From NCBI GenBank assembly GCA_022385805.1, contig MU277683.1, positions 310,001 to 374,000 on the forward strand: a stretch of DNA of 64,000 bases, written 5' to 3'. The notes under the pieces were generated by a model. The model saw nothing but the letters and a program-made list of their open reading frames with translations, ran no database searches and was not told where the DNA came from. Shown here piece by piece: positions 10,609-22,600 of the stretch. Within the stretch, counting starts at the first letter, position 1, and each line of letters opens with the position of its first letter. The translations under genes and the position numbers were made by a program. The DNA comes from Pilatotrama ljubarskyi. Its lineage: Eukaryota; Basidiomycota; Agaricomycetes; Polyporales; Polyporaceae.

Positions 10609-13463
10609 ATGATACTCTTGCCCCCAGATGCTCCGCCCGCTGTGCCACATTCGCCGTCCTTTCCGCAAGCTGCGGTGCGGCCAGCGGCATCCACTTCGAA
10701 TTCGCAGCCCCCGATCATCTCCCCTGAGGACGACATCCAGCGGCTATTCAACGTCTGCAAGGTCGGCCGCGGCAATGCAGAATTGCTCCAAGAGGTGTTG
10801 GTCTACGCGAAGCCGCAGGAGCTCAGAGACGACATAACAAAGGTACCGATTTTCCCAATGTCTGCTTGGCGTGGTGATCGGATAAATGAATGCCGGGCGT
10901 GCAGGAACTCCTGGGACGCGCGAGGGCATCCCAAGACCTCATCGGTTCGCAGATACCATGGGCTACAACGGAGGCCGAGAGGTCGCGTCGCGCTGCCCAA
11001 ACACCGGCAGAGACGATTCAAGAGCAGCTCTTGGCTGCGCTGCTTGCTGCGCACGAGCAACTGACAGAGTGCCTGAACATGTACGAGGACCTGGAGCGGA
11101 TTGCTATCGAGCAGGAAGCTGAGGAGCGCTTGAAGACAGAGAGGCTGGTGCGTCTCCTCCCTTCCTCATGTCTGAAATAACTGACCGACATATGGCACAT
11201 CACAGATTCAGGCCCTTACTGCCATTGTTGAGTACAGCCCGACACCGGAGGAAGCATCCCTCGTGGATTGGGTCATGTCAATAGGAGATCCGGAGCGAAC
11301 GGGCAAGATCAATCCGCAGACTGCTACGCGGATATTCAGTGCCTCCAATCTGTCGCCAGATGCCCTTGCTCGCATATGGGAAATCGCGAGTGTCGATAGC
11401 AAGGACGGTCTGCTCGATAAACAAGGGGTGGGAGTCGCGCTGAGGCTCATCGGCCATGCGCAGAAGGGGGAAGTTGTAACAGAAGCACTAGTGAAACGAC
11501 GTGAGAGTCCCGCACTTCATGAGGTCACGTTCCGCTGACCGTCTACCCCCAGCTGGTCCCATTGCAGTCATTGACAGTCCTTCCTCCCCCCTCTTCAACG
11601 AGTCTGTTGCTGGGCCATCATCGGGCGTTATGCCCAGCGCACTGCCTCCTCTGACACCCCACGACAAAGCGAAGTTTCGCAAGATTTTCGACAACTCTGG
11701 GGCACAGAATGGTATCATGAGCGGTGAGCGCGCAATCCCATAGGTCACTGGACGGCGCGACTGAGTGTTTACAGGGGAGCAAGCACGAGAGGTGTTCATG
11801 AAATCTAAACTGCCCTGGAGCACGCTTACACAGATTTGGTGTGCATGCCAGACTTTGTTTGTGCGCGCGCAGTTGCTAAAACACTGCCGACAGGAACATG
11901 GCGGATGTACGACAGCGGGGGCACCTCGACGTCGCCGACTTCACGGTCGCCATGTATCTCATTCAAGGACTCATGACCGGGAGACTCCAAACGCTACCTA
12001 CTTATTTGCCACCACAGCTATATGAGGATGCCGCCCGACATACGCCTGCCCCTAGTCCTTTACCTAGTCCTTTACCTCCGCCTCCACCGACCCATCCTTC
12101 CCGGACACCTTCGCATCAAACTTCGCCACCTATCATGCCCTCACCATTTTCCGGGGCCCCTCCACCTCGACATCCGTCATCTAGGGCTCCATCACAGCCT
12201 CCCAGTCCGCGTTTTGAGATAACCCCCGCTGTCAGGGTGCAAGCGGACCATATATTCTCGTCATTGGATCCTCGAAACAAGGGTCGTGTCAAGGGTGAAG
12301 CAGTGCGTGCATACCTACATCAGCAAGGCCTCACCTCCAATACGGTCGGTCGAATATGGTATGCGTAAACGCTTCGTCCTCCGTCTGGACGTCTTCTGAT
12401 ATGACGGCCGGTGTTGCAGGGACCTCACCGATGTCGGCCGCAAGGGTTATCTGACGCGAGACGAGTTCACGATTGCTATGATGTTCATGAAAATGAGAAA
12501 GGACGGCCATCATCTGCCTCACACCCTGCCTCCCGGCTTACTCCCGACCACTACTCCCGCGCACGACGAGGCCTATGACGGCATCGCTCAAGACCAAGCT
12601 GTGAGTAACGCTTGTGCAGTACTTCTGTGTGTTGTGTTGATGTTGTAAGTTATAGCACGGCAACTCTCACGCCTGTCCGCCCCCACTACACCTTGCTTCT
12701 CAAAGTGAAGACGGGCCAGCACCGAATAGTTTGTTGCCAGGCTCGTCGAACCTTCGCGCGTCCCACAGCACGCCCCAGCTCGGTAGTGCTCCCTCAAACC
12801 CGCCCGTCTCCCCTTTTGCGACGGCCCCTTCCACGCCCTTCCCCACATCTCCTCTCCCGGGTACGCAATATACTCCAGCTCAAGCCACTACCCCTTCCGA
12901 CTGGAACATCACGCCTGAGGAGAGGGCGCGTTATGACAGGTTCTTTGACCAGCTGGATGCAGCGAGGAAGGGCTATCTGCTGTCGGACGTCGCGGTCCCG
13001 TTCTTTGCTCGCGCCAAGCTGCCGAACGACGTGATGGCCACTATCTGGTGAGTTCACCAGCATCCGCAGACACTTCTTGTCACTCTTCTCTAGTAATACT
13101 GATACCTTTGCCTTCAGGGACCTTGCAGACTCGGAGCACGACGGTCGCTTGACCAAAGATGACTTCGCGGTCGCGATGCATCTCATTCGCCGAAAGCTCG
13201 CAGGGAAGGAACTCCCCACGAGGGTACCTTCTTCCCTGCTCCCTTCCTCGTCGCAAAGACAGTCTTCGCCACAGGCACGCGAGGCTCGGCCTGTCTCGCA
13301 GGAGCCGCCTCCGCCTCCTCCACGTCGGCCGGCTTCCGAAGCCCAAGCTGAGGCCCGCCAGGCTTCCATGATCCCCTTGCCTGATGAGTTGGCTGACGAA
13401 CTAGCACGCTCAGATACGCCACCTCCGCCTTACGAGCTCATAGCCTCCGACGCTCCTGTGTAG
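10609..13463 (+). CDS. GAT domain fused to four EH domains (EDE1 paralogue)
   Basis: Likely endocytic adaptor. Residues from about 40 to 165 look like the GAT helical bundle of LSB5/VHS-GAT proteins: SPEDDIQRLFNVCKVGRGNA, LLGRARASQDLIGSQIPWA, LLAALLAAHEQLTECLNMYE and DLERIAIEQEAEERLKTERL. A standard 58-base intron (11148-11205, phase 0) joins this to IQALTAIVEYSPTPEEASLV, the start of EH1. EH2 (LTPHDKAKFRKIF to FTVAMYLIQGLM), EH3 (RFEITPAVRVQADHIFSSL to FTIAMMFMKM) and EH4 (ITPEERARYDRFFDQLDAA to FAVAMHLIRRKL) follow, separated by Pro/Ser linkers. It ends with a short Pro-rich tail and has no coiled coil, UBA or FDDAFG repeats. No VHS domain is visible. EH1 has no in-frame ATG of its own, which supports the fusion. 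The start is uncertain (10609, or 10446 with an extra intron). About 770 residues. Confidence 0.85.
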
Positions 13464-13908
13464 ACCTTTTCTTATTCGCGATATTCATCCACCCATATTC
13501 TGGACGGGTCAGTCATACTCACATACTACTGTGGCTACGGTTGTACAACTAGGAAGGATCTCAGGATCTCTATCACACTTCAGTGCTGGAACAGGAATCG
13601 CCTTTACGCATTTACTGCAGCGCTCTCGTGGTCATGATGATTGGAACGTGCACGGCGGCGGGAGGAGCCTGGGCGGGGTGTTACGTAAATATGCGTAGAT
13701 TTCAGAGAAACGAGGCAGCTGCCGCGCCGCTGGCAGAGAGAATTATTGTGCCGAGTACTCTGTGCACTTTAAGTGCACTTTGAAGCGTTGTCCTCGCTGC
13801 GACGAGGAGCCCTTTGGATACGACGACGACGTGGAGGTTGAAGCGGCGGAGCGGTATAGCAAGGAGCAGCACTCGGCAGGGAACGTTGTTTGTGCCAAAC
13901 AGGTCACG
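13464..13908. promoter_or_regulatory. Spacer upstream of striatin
   Basis: This is a head-to-tail gap. It holds the GAT-EH 3' region and the striatin promoter/leader. The striatin frame is open from about 13762, but the first well-supported ATG is at 13909. No other gene is seen. Confidence 0.5.
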
Positions 13909-16795
13909 ATGATCAACGGCGCGGCGGCGCTGCGAATCAACTCGAAACCACCTCCTCAACAAAACTCGATCCACCACAACACCATCCAAATACCCATGTT
14001 GGGCTCTCTCGCAGGTCCCAACAAGCCTCCGCCTGGCCAGCAACAGCAACAGCAGCAACCACAGGCACCACAGCAGCAGCAAGGGCCCCAAACATCCGAA
14101 ATCCAGCAAATTCCCCAGAGCGGCCAGGACTTCACGCTCTCCAATGTCCTCCACTACCTCCAGACGGAATGGCGACGATACGAACGCGACAGGAATGAGT
14201 GGGAGATTGAGAGGGCGGAAATGAGGGTGAGTGCTCCCGTTGTATGCCACAGGGTGCGTCGCGTCCCTCACAGTGCACGCCCCAGGCTCGTATCGCCCTC
14301 CTCGAGGGCGAGCGTCGCTCTTTCGACAATGTCAAGCTCGACCTCATGCGTCGCATCAAGATGCTCGAGTACGCACTACGAGTCGAACGGTACGCGTCCC
14401 TCCTCGTCGTTCTGCCCGCGCACGCCGTTGACGTGTCGCGTCGCAGCTCCAAGCAGCTAACGCAGCCGGCCGCGCAATCCGTCCCACCTGCAAAGCTCGC
14501 CTCGTTGCAGTCTCAAGCCGCGCTTGCGTCACAGAAAGATGACGCGAGCAGCGGGAGCTCCCCGCGTAGTGAAGGTTTGTGCCGTAGTCGTGCGACCCGT
14601 GCAATTCATTCATAGGTGTCCAGATTCACCACTACCGCCCGATCGAATGTCTATCGGCTCAGTACCCAACGGGGCCGCGTCAGGAGGCCCGCCCAGTCGT
14701 ACTCAGACCTGGGTAGGCCAGACAGCATGGTCTGGTATCAACCCCAACGCTGCGACTGTGGGTACCATGGGTAGACCCGTCCCAGGTCGCGACCCAAAGA
14801 GCAGGGCTCGGAGTAAAGACTTCTTGAAGCAGTGTGTAGCCTATCTCTAGCGACCTGGCGTGAAACTGACCTAGTTGTAGATGTCTCCAAGAAGTCATGT
14901 ATCTCACATCTCCGCAAGCGATGAACCCTCTCCCCAACCGACCCCTCCTTGCCACCTCCACCATGCCCCCTCAGCTTCCGAACGTCCCTTCATTTGAACA
15001 GATCGGCTACAACGGCCGTCTCAAGAAAACCATTCCAGAAGTTGCGAAGGACTTCTCCACTGTGAATGGCATGCCCTCCGGCCCATCGAGTGCCCCTGCA
15101 GGTGGCCCTCAAGGCAACCCATACGACCGTCCTGGCATCGCGGGGTCCAACATGTTTGGCCAGGCCCAGACGCAGGTACCGTCCGGTCTCAACCAGCAAG
15201 GGCAACAGCAGCAATATCAGCAGCAAGGCCAGACGTCTCAACAGTCATACCAGGGTGAGAACAAAGACAGGGAGGAACCTGAGCAGCCTCTGTCCGATGA
15301 TGCTGGCGATTGGAAGGAGAGGTTCCGGTTATCGCAGGAGGGTTCTGAGCAAACCCGCCACCAGCTCAACAGCAACATCAGCGGCGCCGGCGCGTGGGAA
15401 CGGCGTGCGAGGGAGGAGGAAGATGGGAAGGAGGAAGAGGAAGTGGAGGAGGATGACGAGTCTAGCGTGATGGGTGACGGCGAGAGCACGAAGGTGTGGA
15501 AGGCGAAGAGGACCCTCAGGAAGTCAGTCTCGTGACTCCCTTGAAGCGCAATCGTCGTCCGCCTGCCATTTTGCAGAAGCTGACTTATTCTTCAGTCACC
15601 TCGACGCTGTCCGCGCCATTGCGTTCCATCCGACGGAGCTATGCCTTGCGAGCGCAGGCGATGACAGTACAGTGAAGATATGGCGGATGGACCTTGCCAG
15701 TCTCACCTCTCCCGCGTGCGTCATGCCTTGCGAAGCCGGTTCTTCCTTCATGAACTAAGCTTATCCGGTAGATCAAGGGCTACGACAGAAGTCGAGCCTC
15801 AGCTCACGCTCCGTGGGCACTCGGCAGCCATCACTTGCCTCGTGCACTCACCCTCAAAAGGCCTGCTTTACTCCGCGTCCATGGACTCCTCCATCCGCAT
15901 CTGGGCGCTACCTCCCCCGTCTCATACGACGTACGCACCGTATGACGCGAGTCGGGCACGAGGGGAGCTTATCGGGCACACGGACGCAGTGTGGGACTTG
16001 GCGCTTGCTAGGGACGAGAGCACGCTGATCAGCTGCGGTGCGGAGGGGTTGGTCAAGGTCTGGGACGTCTCAGGACCGTCAGGAGGCGGCTCGCTCAAGC
16101 TATCGTGGTCGTATGAAGGGCTTGAGACCTCATCCGACTTGAGCCCTGAAGGTGACCTGCCTGGCGCGTCGGCTGTGGAGGCTATCAAGAGCGACCTGAA
16201 GAAGGTTGCCGTGGCCTACCAGAATGCTGTGATCAAGGTGTTCGAGATCGAGTCAGGGAAGGAGCTCATGAAACTTCAGGTTGACCCTGTCGAGGGTGGT
16301 GAGTGTCGGTGGCTTGCGCCTTGCGGATTGTAGCGAGTGCTGACGTTCTGGGTGCAGACGACTCCGTCTCTGCGCAGGCTAACAGCATCGTGTCACATCC
16401 GACTATGCCGCTCCTCATCACCGGCCACGAGGACAAGCATATACGGATTTTCGATATCAACACAGGTTCGTGCCGTAGCTTCCTGAGGCTTCTCGCAGGG
16501 TACTCATACCGCTATCCTAGGTCAATGCACACACTCGATGCTCGCCCACCTGGATGCGGTTACGTCACTGTCCCTCGATGCAGCGGGCTTCCTCCTCGTC
16601 TCGGGTAGCCACGATTGCTCGGTGCGTTACTGGGAGATCCTTGGCTCAAAGGCGTGCAAGCAGGAAAGCACGAGTCACCGAGAGAAGGCGCGCGAGGGCG
16701 TGCTCGATGTCGAGTTCCACCCGTCGCTGCCTGTCATGGCCAGCGCTGGTGCAGACGGCGTCGTCAAGCTATACGCGACGACGTCTGCATCATGA
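13909..16795 (+). CDS. Striatin homologue (STRIPAK scaffold)
   Basis: B-type PP2A regulatory scaffold of the STRIPAK complex, which in filamentous fungi controls hyphal fusion and fruiting (PRO11/StrA). The N-terminus is Q-rich (MINGAAALRINSKPP and a 14.04-14.09 kb CAG tract). The caveolin-binding/coiled-coil block follows: FTLSNVLHYLQTEWRRYERD, NEWEIERAEMR, then after an intron ARIALLEGERRSFDNVKLDL and MRRIKMLEYALRVER. A conserved SRARSKDFLKQCLQEVMYLT motif leads to a disordered middle with a second Q-rich stretch and an acidic patch. The C-terminal WD40 propeller begins SHLDAVRAIAFHPTELCLAS and includes TLRGHSAAITCLVHS, LIGHTDAVWDLALA, SHPTMPLLITGHEDKHIRIF and LAHLDAVTSLSLDAAGFLLV, ending VKLYATTSAS. 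About 760 residues. It converges with PDE1. The assignment is secure. Confidence 0.95.
14038..14092 (+). repeat. CAG/CAA-rich tract coding polyglutamine in striatin
   Basis: Imperfect CAG/CAA repeats code runs of Q broken by P and A. A second, shorter Q-rich stretch is at about 15196-15246. Both are in frame in the striatin gene and are candidates for length variation. Confidence 0.8.
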
Positions 16796-17242
16796 GAACG
16801 CCCGCCGGCCGGTCCTTCCTGCTGTGCATAATGTCCCCGGATTGTTGTTGTTATCGTTCTCTCCGCATGGCATGTATTGAGGTTGCGTGGACTTCGTCGG
16901 CCGCCGTGCACCGGGAGGTGGGCGCGCCGAGCTCGCTCGTACGCACATATCATAGTAGAGCGTCGTCGAGGCGTCGTGCTCCGGTGCTCGGTCTAGGTTC
17001 CTGCTTTCCTGTACATTCATATATACCTCGCTACGACTTTTACGACGCGATAATAGTATTCTTATGGAGCGCGAACGGCCAGGCGGCGGGACGCTTGCAA
17101 CAGATCTGTAGGACAAGGTAAGGGGCGCTGGGTATTGATACATTAACTAGGGCTACAGGGTGTGGAGAACAGGTCAGTTCAGATAATATCTATGATACAT
17201 TGGGATGCATTCTCAGGATCTTGCAGTATCGGTTCAGTCCAT
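16796..17242. other. Convergent spacer between striatin and PDE1
   Basis: Two 3' untranslated regions should meet here. No conserved exon or repeat is visible. Confidence 0.5.
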
Positions 17243-18658
17243 TCATATCGCTACGCCCCATTAGCAAGTGCGACTCCCTCAGGACATGAATGCGGTACGC
17301 ACATATTAACATGCCTTGCTCTACAGCGACAATCTCCACGCCCAAAGCCAGTACTTGCAGCAGTTCTTGGACTTGCCCGGTGATCACTTCGTGTATCGGC
17401 TTGTCAAACACACCATGCAGGTCGTCTTTGCAATGTGTGATGAACACGCGAAGCCCCTCCAGCGCCCCGCGCAGGTCTACCTCGGGGTCCGAGTCCCTCT
17501 TCCGCCTCCTCTTTCGCGGCTGATCCTGCGCAGACTCCTCGTGCGCTTGGCCACGCGAGCGATCGCGAGACTGCACGACCTCGCGCGCGAGGACTGTGAG
17601 CTCCTTGACGAGGTGCTCGGGGCTGAGATGACCGTAGAGCAGCTCGTCCGGGCGTCCGGACGGCCAGGAGCACTCGATGAAGATCGCGCTGAGCGTGTGC
17701 GGGATCTTTGGCGCGGCTGCGCGCCAGACCTCGAGGTTGCATGGGTCCTCGGCTTCGGAGTCGGGCTCGACGTCGCCGAAGAAGAGGAACTCGCGCGCGG
17801 TGCGGATGTGCCGGATGGCGTACGCGCTGCTGTAGTAGGGTTCGCCCTCCTCGCGCTGGCCGTGGCTGATGCATAGCGTGCGGACGGAGATGTCGTCCGA
17901 GATGGGGACGTAGTTTCCGTCGGTCGACAGTCTATCGTCCGGATGTCAGCCGGGCTAGTCTTTCCGAGTGCTGTGCTACACTCACGGAGAGAGAAGGTAG
18001 GAGATGTTTGGCTTCTCGGTCCAGCTGGCCAGTGCAGGCCACAGTTTCCCCGAGAAAGCCTCCGCGACGACTTCTAGGGTTTCCTGTGTCCCATGCACCG
18101 GCTTAGGGGGCCCTTTGGCAGAGCCTGCGGACAGCACAAGGCCGTTTATATGGTCGAGATGCGGGTGCGTTATCAGGTAGCACCTAGGAAGCGCGAGAAC
18201 GTCATCGAGGCGCGCCAGGTCGGCCAACTGTCAACATACCGTATCCAGGAGTAAATGTCGGCTGCAGTAGGTGTCTTGGGAACGTCCTCTTCTTCAGAAG
18301 GGGAAGTGAAGACTTCTGCACGCTCCGTCAGCAGCCTGTTCAAGGCGCCGAGGCCTGAACCTGCAGTAGCCGGTGGTCACTGTTTATGGGCGTCCAAAAA
18401 AGTGCAAGTGAGAGAACCTCACCAGCCTCGAGAGCAATTATGCCGTCTTTCCACGGGGACCCGCTTGGCTTCAGCAGGTAACTGTTGGAGTGGCTTAGTG
18501 AAAAATGAGCCACGAAACAGCCGATCGTGGCTCACCTGGACAAGTTGTCCTCATACGGGCCGCCGCCTGCGACATGAGAGAGTTCAGTCTATCAAACTAC
18601 TCGATCACGGTATTTTGAACCTACCGCTGCCGACGACGAAGATGTCAAACGTCGTCAT
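17243..18658 (-). CDS. PDE1: cAMP phosphodiesterase, class II (PDE1)
   Basis: Low-affinity 3',5'-cyclic-nucleotide phosphodiesterase with a metallo-β-lactamase fold, which ends cAMP signals. The ATG at 18658 opens MTTFDIFVVGSG, spliced to GGGPYEDNLS and YLLKPSGSPWKDGIIALEAG, the typical start of this family. The metal site is PRCYLITHPHLDHINGLVLS (HxHxDH). Further ligand regions are TLCISHGQREEGEPYYSSAY, REFLFFGDVEPDSE and PHTLSAIFIECSWPSGR with LYGHLSPEHLVKEL. An Arg/Lys-rich insertion (PRKRRRKRDSD) lies before LRVFITHCKDDL. For the end I prefer a 52-base intron at 17251-17302 that gives GMLISI and a stop at 17243-17245. Reading on without splicing would give a stop at 17190. The function is secure; the last exon is tentative. 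Confidence 0.92.
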
Positions 18659-19679
18659 TCGAGGGTGCGGCAGAAGAGTGAGTGAAGTGCGAGGAGGCCT
18701 AGGGAGCTCCGCTTTATAGGTGCTCCGAGTGCGGGGGCAGCTGCCGGTGGCTGGTCCTGACCTGCGCAGGCTGTGAAGGGGACGACCCGGGAGAGGGTGT
18801 GCGAGAATTTATGGCGCGTGCCTTGGGAGTGCGCTGATTGTGGAACAATCGCATAGAGGACTGTTTGCGGCTCTTTGGGGAGCGCAATCCCGCGTCCCCG
18901 GACTCAACCCAGCGTGAACTCGCCGAGGCTGTGTACAATGCTCACTTGTGCACTTCCCGGCCACCCAGCTCGCACGAGCGCGCATTCTCCGCTTTCCCCG
19001 CATTGTCCGACGCAGCACAGGCGAAGAGATCGCTGGGAACGACCGCCCATCCCGAACGCTGCCATTTCAGTCAGTCGTTTATGTTCTCCCGCGTCCGCCG
19101 AGACCGGCCAGGTCGGTCACCATTCCTCGCCACTTTCCACTAGAGCACCATGAGGCAGCGGAGAACGCACGGCAGCCACCCAAGGAGTCATGAGAGTCGA
19201 CGAACAAGAGGTCAATTGACGGACAGGGGCCTGTACGTACGTTACGTGGTATAGGAAGCGTCGTGGTGGTCTGCAACAAAGCCAGCCTCGAGGCCCGGCG
19301 CGATGCGCAGACGTCCGCTGACACTCCCGCTCCGCGCCTCGTTGCCGCAGAGAGCGTCAACGGGGGCGAACAAGGAGGGCGGTTCGAGAATGGGAGAATA
19401 CTTGGTCTTGGTCGCTCGTGAAACAGCGGGAAGGAGAAAGAATAAGGAAAAGCTTCATAAGAGTATCCAAACGAGAGTGCTGCGAGCATGGGGAGAACGA
19501 GTGACGAGTACAGGTGCCCTTGGTCATAGAAATGGAATCATTCACATCCGACGTCGGAACGAAACAGAAGAGAAACAGTCCGTGGTTTCGCGAAGATTAT
19601 TGAGTACCTGTGACGCGGCCTATCAGCACGCTACACACGGGCACTACCCCGCGTCGCGTCTTGCAATAGGGTCATGCTA
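18659..19679. promoter_or_regulatory. PDE1 promoter and EDE1 3' region
   Basis: A 1-kb head-to-tail gap on the minus strand. Several short open frames exist on both strands, but none shows a recognisable family, splice pattern or codon signature. I see no repeat or RNA gene. Confidence 0.5.
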
Positions 19680-22600
19680 TCAGGACGCACCTAGTAAGCT
19701 ATTAAGGGCCCTCTGGACATCATATCCGTGCTCCTCAAGCGCGGTTACAGCTTGCGTCCGGCTGAAGCCCATGCCACACAGCGTCTTCACCGCCTCGACG
19801 TCGTCCTCCACCGCAGGTGTCGGGTCCTCGACGATCTGCTGCTGTGCAAGAGGCGGCACTGGCGGTGCATCATGATGCTTCTTCTTCCGTCCGAAGGGCA
19901 AGCGAATCTGCAGCACAACCGTACACGTCAATCAGGTCCTAGACACAACAGGATATACCCGCTGCTCGCTACTCACGCTGAGTCTGTTGTGCCGCGTGGC
20001 AGCAGCTTTCTCCTTGCTCGAGTCTGCCGTTCCTGGGCGAGGCTTGGGCGACGAGTGACGCGGAGGCGGAGAGGCATGTCTAGGGGTAGGCGACGACATG
20101 CGTGCCACAGGCGACGACGACCGCCTGCCGCTCGGCTGCGTCGAGCTCGAGCCGCGCGGGGACGACGCAGCAGAGCTCGTCGGGAAGGGCGTCGGGCCCG
20201 TCCTGCCCGGGGGTGGGCCTGGCGGAGGCTGGTAATGCGGCGTCTGGCTGGTGAAGGAGGTGTCCAGAGAAAGCGCCGCTTCGTTGCCGCCGAACGCGTC
20301 GTCGAACGAGAAGCCGCCGTTGCTCTGGGTGGAAGTGCTAGCACCGAGGTTGGGGGCGGCACTCCCGGCACCGTTCGTCGCGCCAAAGGCGTCATCAAAG
20401 GAGATCGGCTTCGCCGACGACGGGGCGCTGCTTTGGGTAGGGGGCGAGAACGTTGCAGCCGGAAGCACGGGTGCAGGGGCGGCAGCAGGAGCAGGAGCCG
20501 CACTACCCTGAGTACCGAAAACATCATCGAAACTGTTGCCCGGACGAGTAGCACCAGACGTCCCCGCACTAGGCGGCGGAGGAAAAGCCGGCGGCGCCTC
20601 TGAGGACGCGCCATTGGTGGCTGCAGGCTGGGCCGCTGATGCAGCTGCAAAGTCGAAGTTATCCTCAAACGCGGAGTCGAAGGTGAGGTTCGTGAACTGG
20701 GAGGACGCGGCGCTGCTCTCCAAGCTGGGGAGCTTGCCTAAGGCCTGGTCGAACTCGCTCACCCCCGCGCTGGGCGAGAGCGCGGCGCCGTTCGGCTTCG
20801 GCGTGGCCTCGGCGATGGCGGGGATGGGTGCAGACTCGGGCGGCTCGCGCGAGACAGCGGGAAGCTCGAACATGGTCGCAAACTCGGTTGCATGTGCAGA
20901 GTCACGGGAGGCGGACGATCCAGGGGGGGTCTCTGTAGAGGACGCCTGTTTAGGCAAGGAGGCCTGCACAGGCTCGTTCGTCTCCGAGATGCCGAACGAG
21001 TCGTCAAAGGCAGGAGTGCCGGCAGCAGGAGCGGCGCCGTTGCCTTGCTTCTCTGGGGACTGTGCGAGTTTGGCCTTGACGGAGGTGAGCGGTTCGTTGT
21101 CCTCGTCGTCGCTGCTGTTGGTATCACTGTCAGACTCCTCGATCTCCTTGAGCTGGTGCGAGAGATCGGTATCCTCGCCCTCGGGCGGAGCGTTCTGTGG
21201 CAGAGCCTTGGGCGTCTGTGCGCTCTCGTCCGTCGCGTCGTCCCCGAGCGGCGGGAAGCGGGAAGTGGCGCCTTGCTCAGGTTGAGGAGCAACGACGTGG
21301 TCGGAACCAGTGGCGGTCGTCGGTGGCGTGGTAAACAAATCAGTATCTGCGGGGGAGAACTCCTGTTGCTGGGGGGAGCCAATGACCAGCGGGGCAGGCC
21401 CAGGAGTGGGAGCAGGAGAGGCCGGCTTGGGAGTCTCAGGCTCTGCGGGCTGGACCTGAGGCTCCTCTGCAGCCTTGAATCCGAAGGGATCGTCAGCGTC
21501 TCCATTCTCCTCTTGGGCGGCAGCGGGAGCCGTCGGCGGTGTTGGCATCGAAGAAGACGCAGCGAATGGCAAGAAAGGAGACTCGGGGCGAGGGCTAGAA
21601 GACATAGCCAAGCGCTCGAACGGGTTGGTGCTCTTGCCCATGACAGATGCAGGAGGGGAGACTTCTGGGGAAGTCGGAAGTGGCTGCGAGGCTGCAAAGA
21701 TCAAAGAAGGGTCGGGACTGGGGACGGTGGGAGGAGGCGAGACATGGCCGTTCGTGAGCTGGGCAGGTGGCTCCTCCTTGTTCAGCTGCGTCTCCGCCTC
21801 CTCACGCTCCTTCGTTATCTCCTGCAGCTCCGCCCTTGCGTCCTCGAGCTCCTTGTCGGCCTTGGCCTTTTCCGCCTCGCGCGTCGCAAGCTGCTTCTTC
21901 GCGATGGCAAGGAGGCCCTTCTGCTGCTTAGCCTCCTTCTTGAGCTTCTCGACCTCAGCCTTGGTAGCCTCGATCTGCGCGCCGACCTCGGACATCTTGC
22001 GGTGTAGGTCGCGCACCTCCTCCTTGTCGCGCAAGAGCGCGCCCTCGACTTCGGCCTTCTCGACGCGTGTGGCGCTCAAGTCGCTTTCAGCGTGGATGAG
22101 CTCCTCGCGCGTCTTCTGGATCTCTGCGCTTTGAGCGGCGAAACGGTCCTTGAGCGTGCCGAGCAGGCGCGTCTCGGTGTCGTAAGCAGCCTTGGCGGAC
22201 GAGAGCTGAGTCTGCAGGCTGGCTAGGAGGGCCGCTTGCTCAGTCAATTGGCGCTCGAGGGTCTCGCGCTCGCTCTTGACGGTCTCCAGCGAGCGGTTGG
22301 TCGAGCTGAGCTGGTTCTTGACGTTCCCGATCTCTGCAGACTTGTCCTGCAATGAAGGCGAGCTGGCTTGAGGCTCATCGTCATCGCCTAGCAGATCCTT
22401 GTGAGGCGTAGAGGCTGCCGCTACATGCTTATAGTCAGTATGCAGTAATCGACAGAGGATCCAGGAAACATACGAGCGGTGAATCCACTGAACGGCCCGC
22501 TCGCGAAGGGATCAGTGGCAGGCTGCTGCGCAGGCACCGGTGTTCCGCGAGGGGGGGGCGACATGGTAGGCGCCGGTCGGGGAGACATGCTCCCAGTAGC

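Noticed and set aside
20759..22007. Long open frames opposite or shifted to the EDE1 long exon
   Set aside because: Arg/Leu/Pro-rich translations typical of shadows. The 806-codon EDE1 exon is clearly the coding frame.
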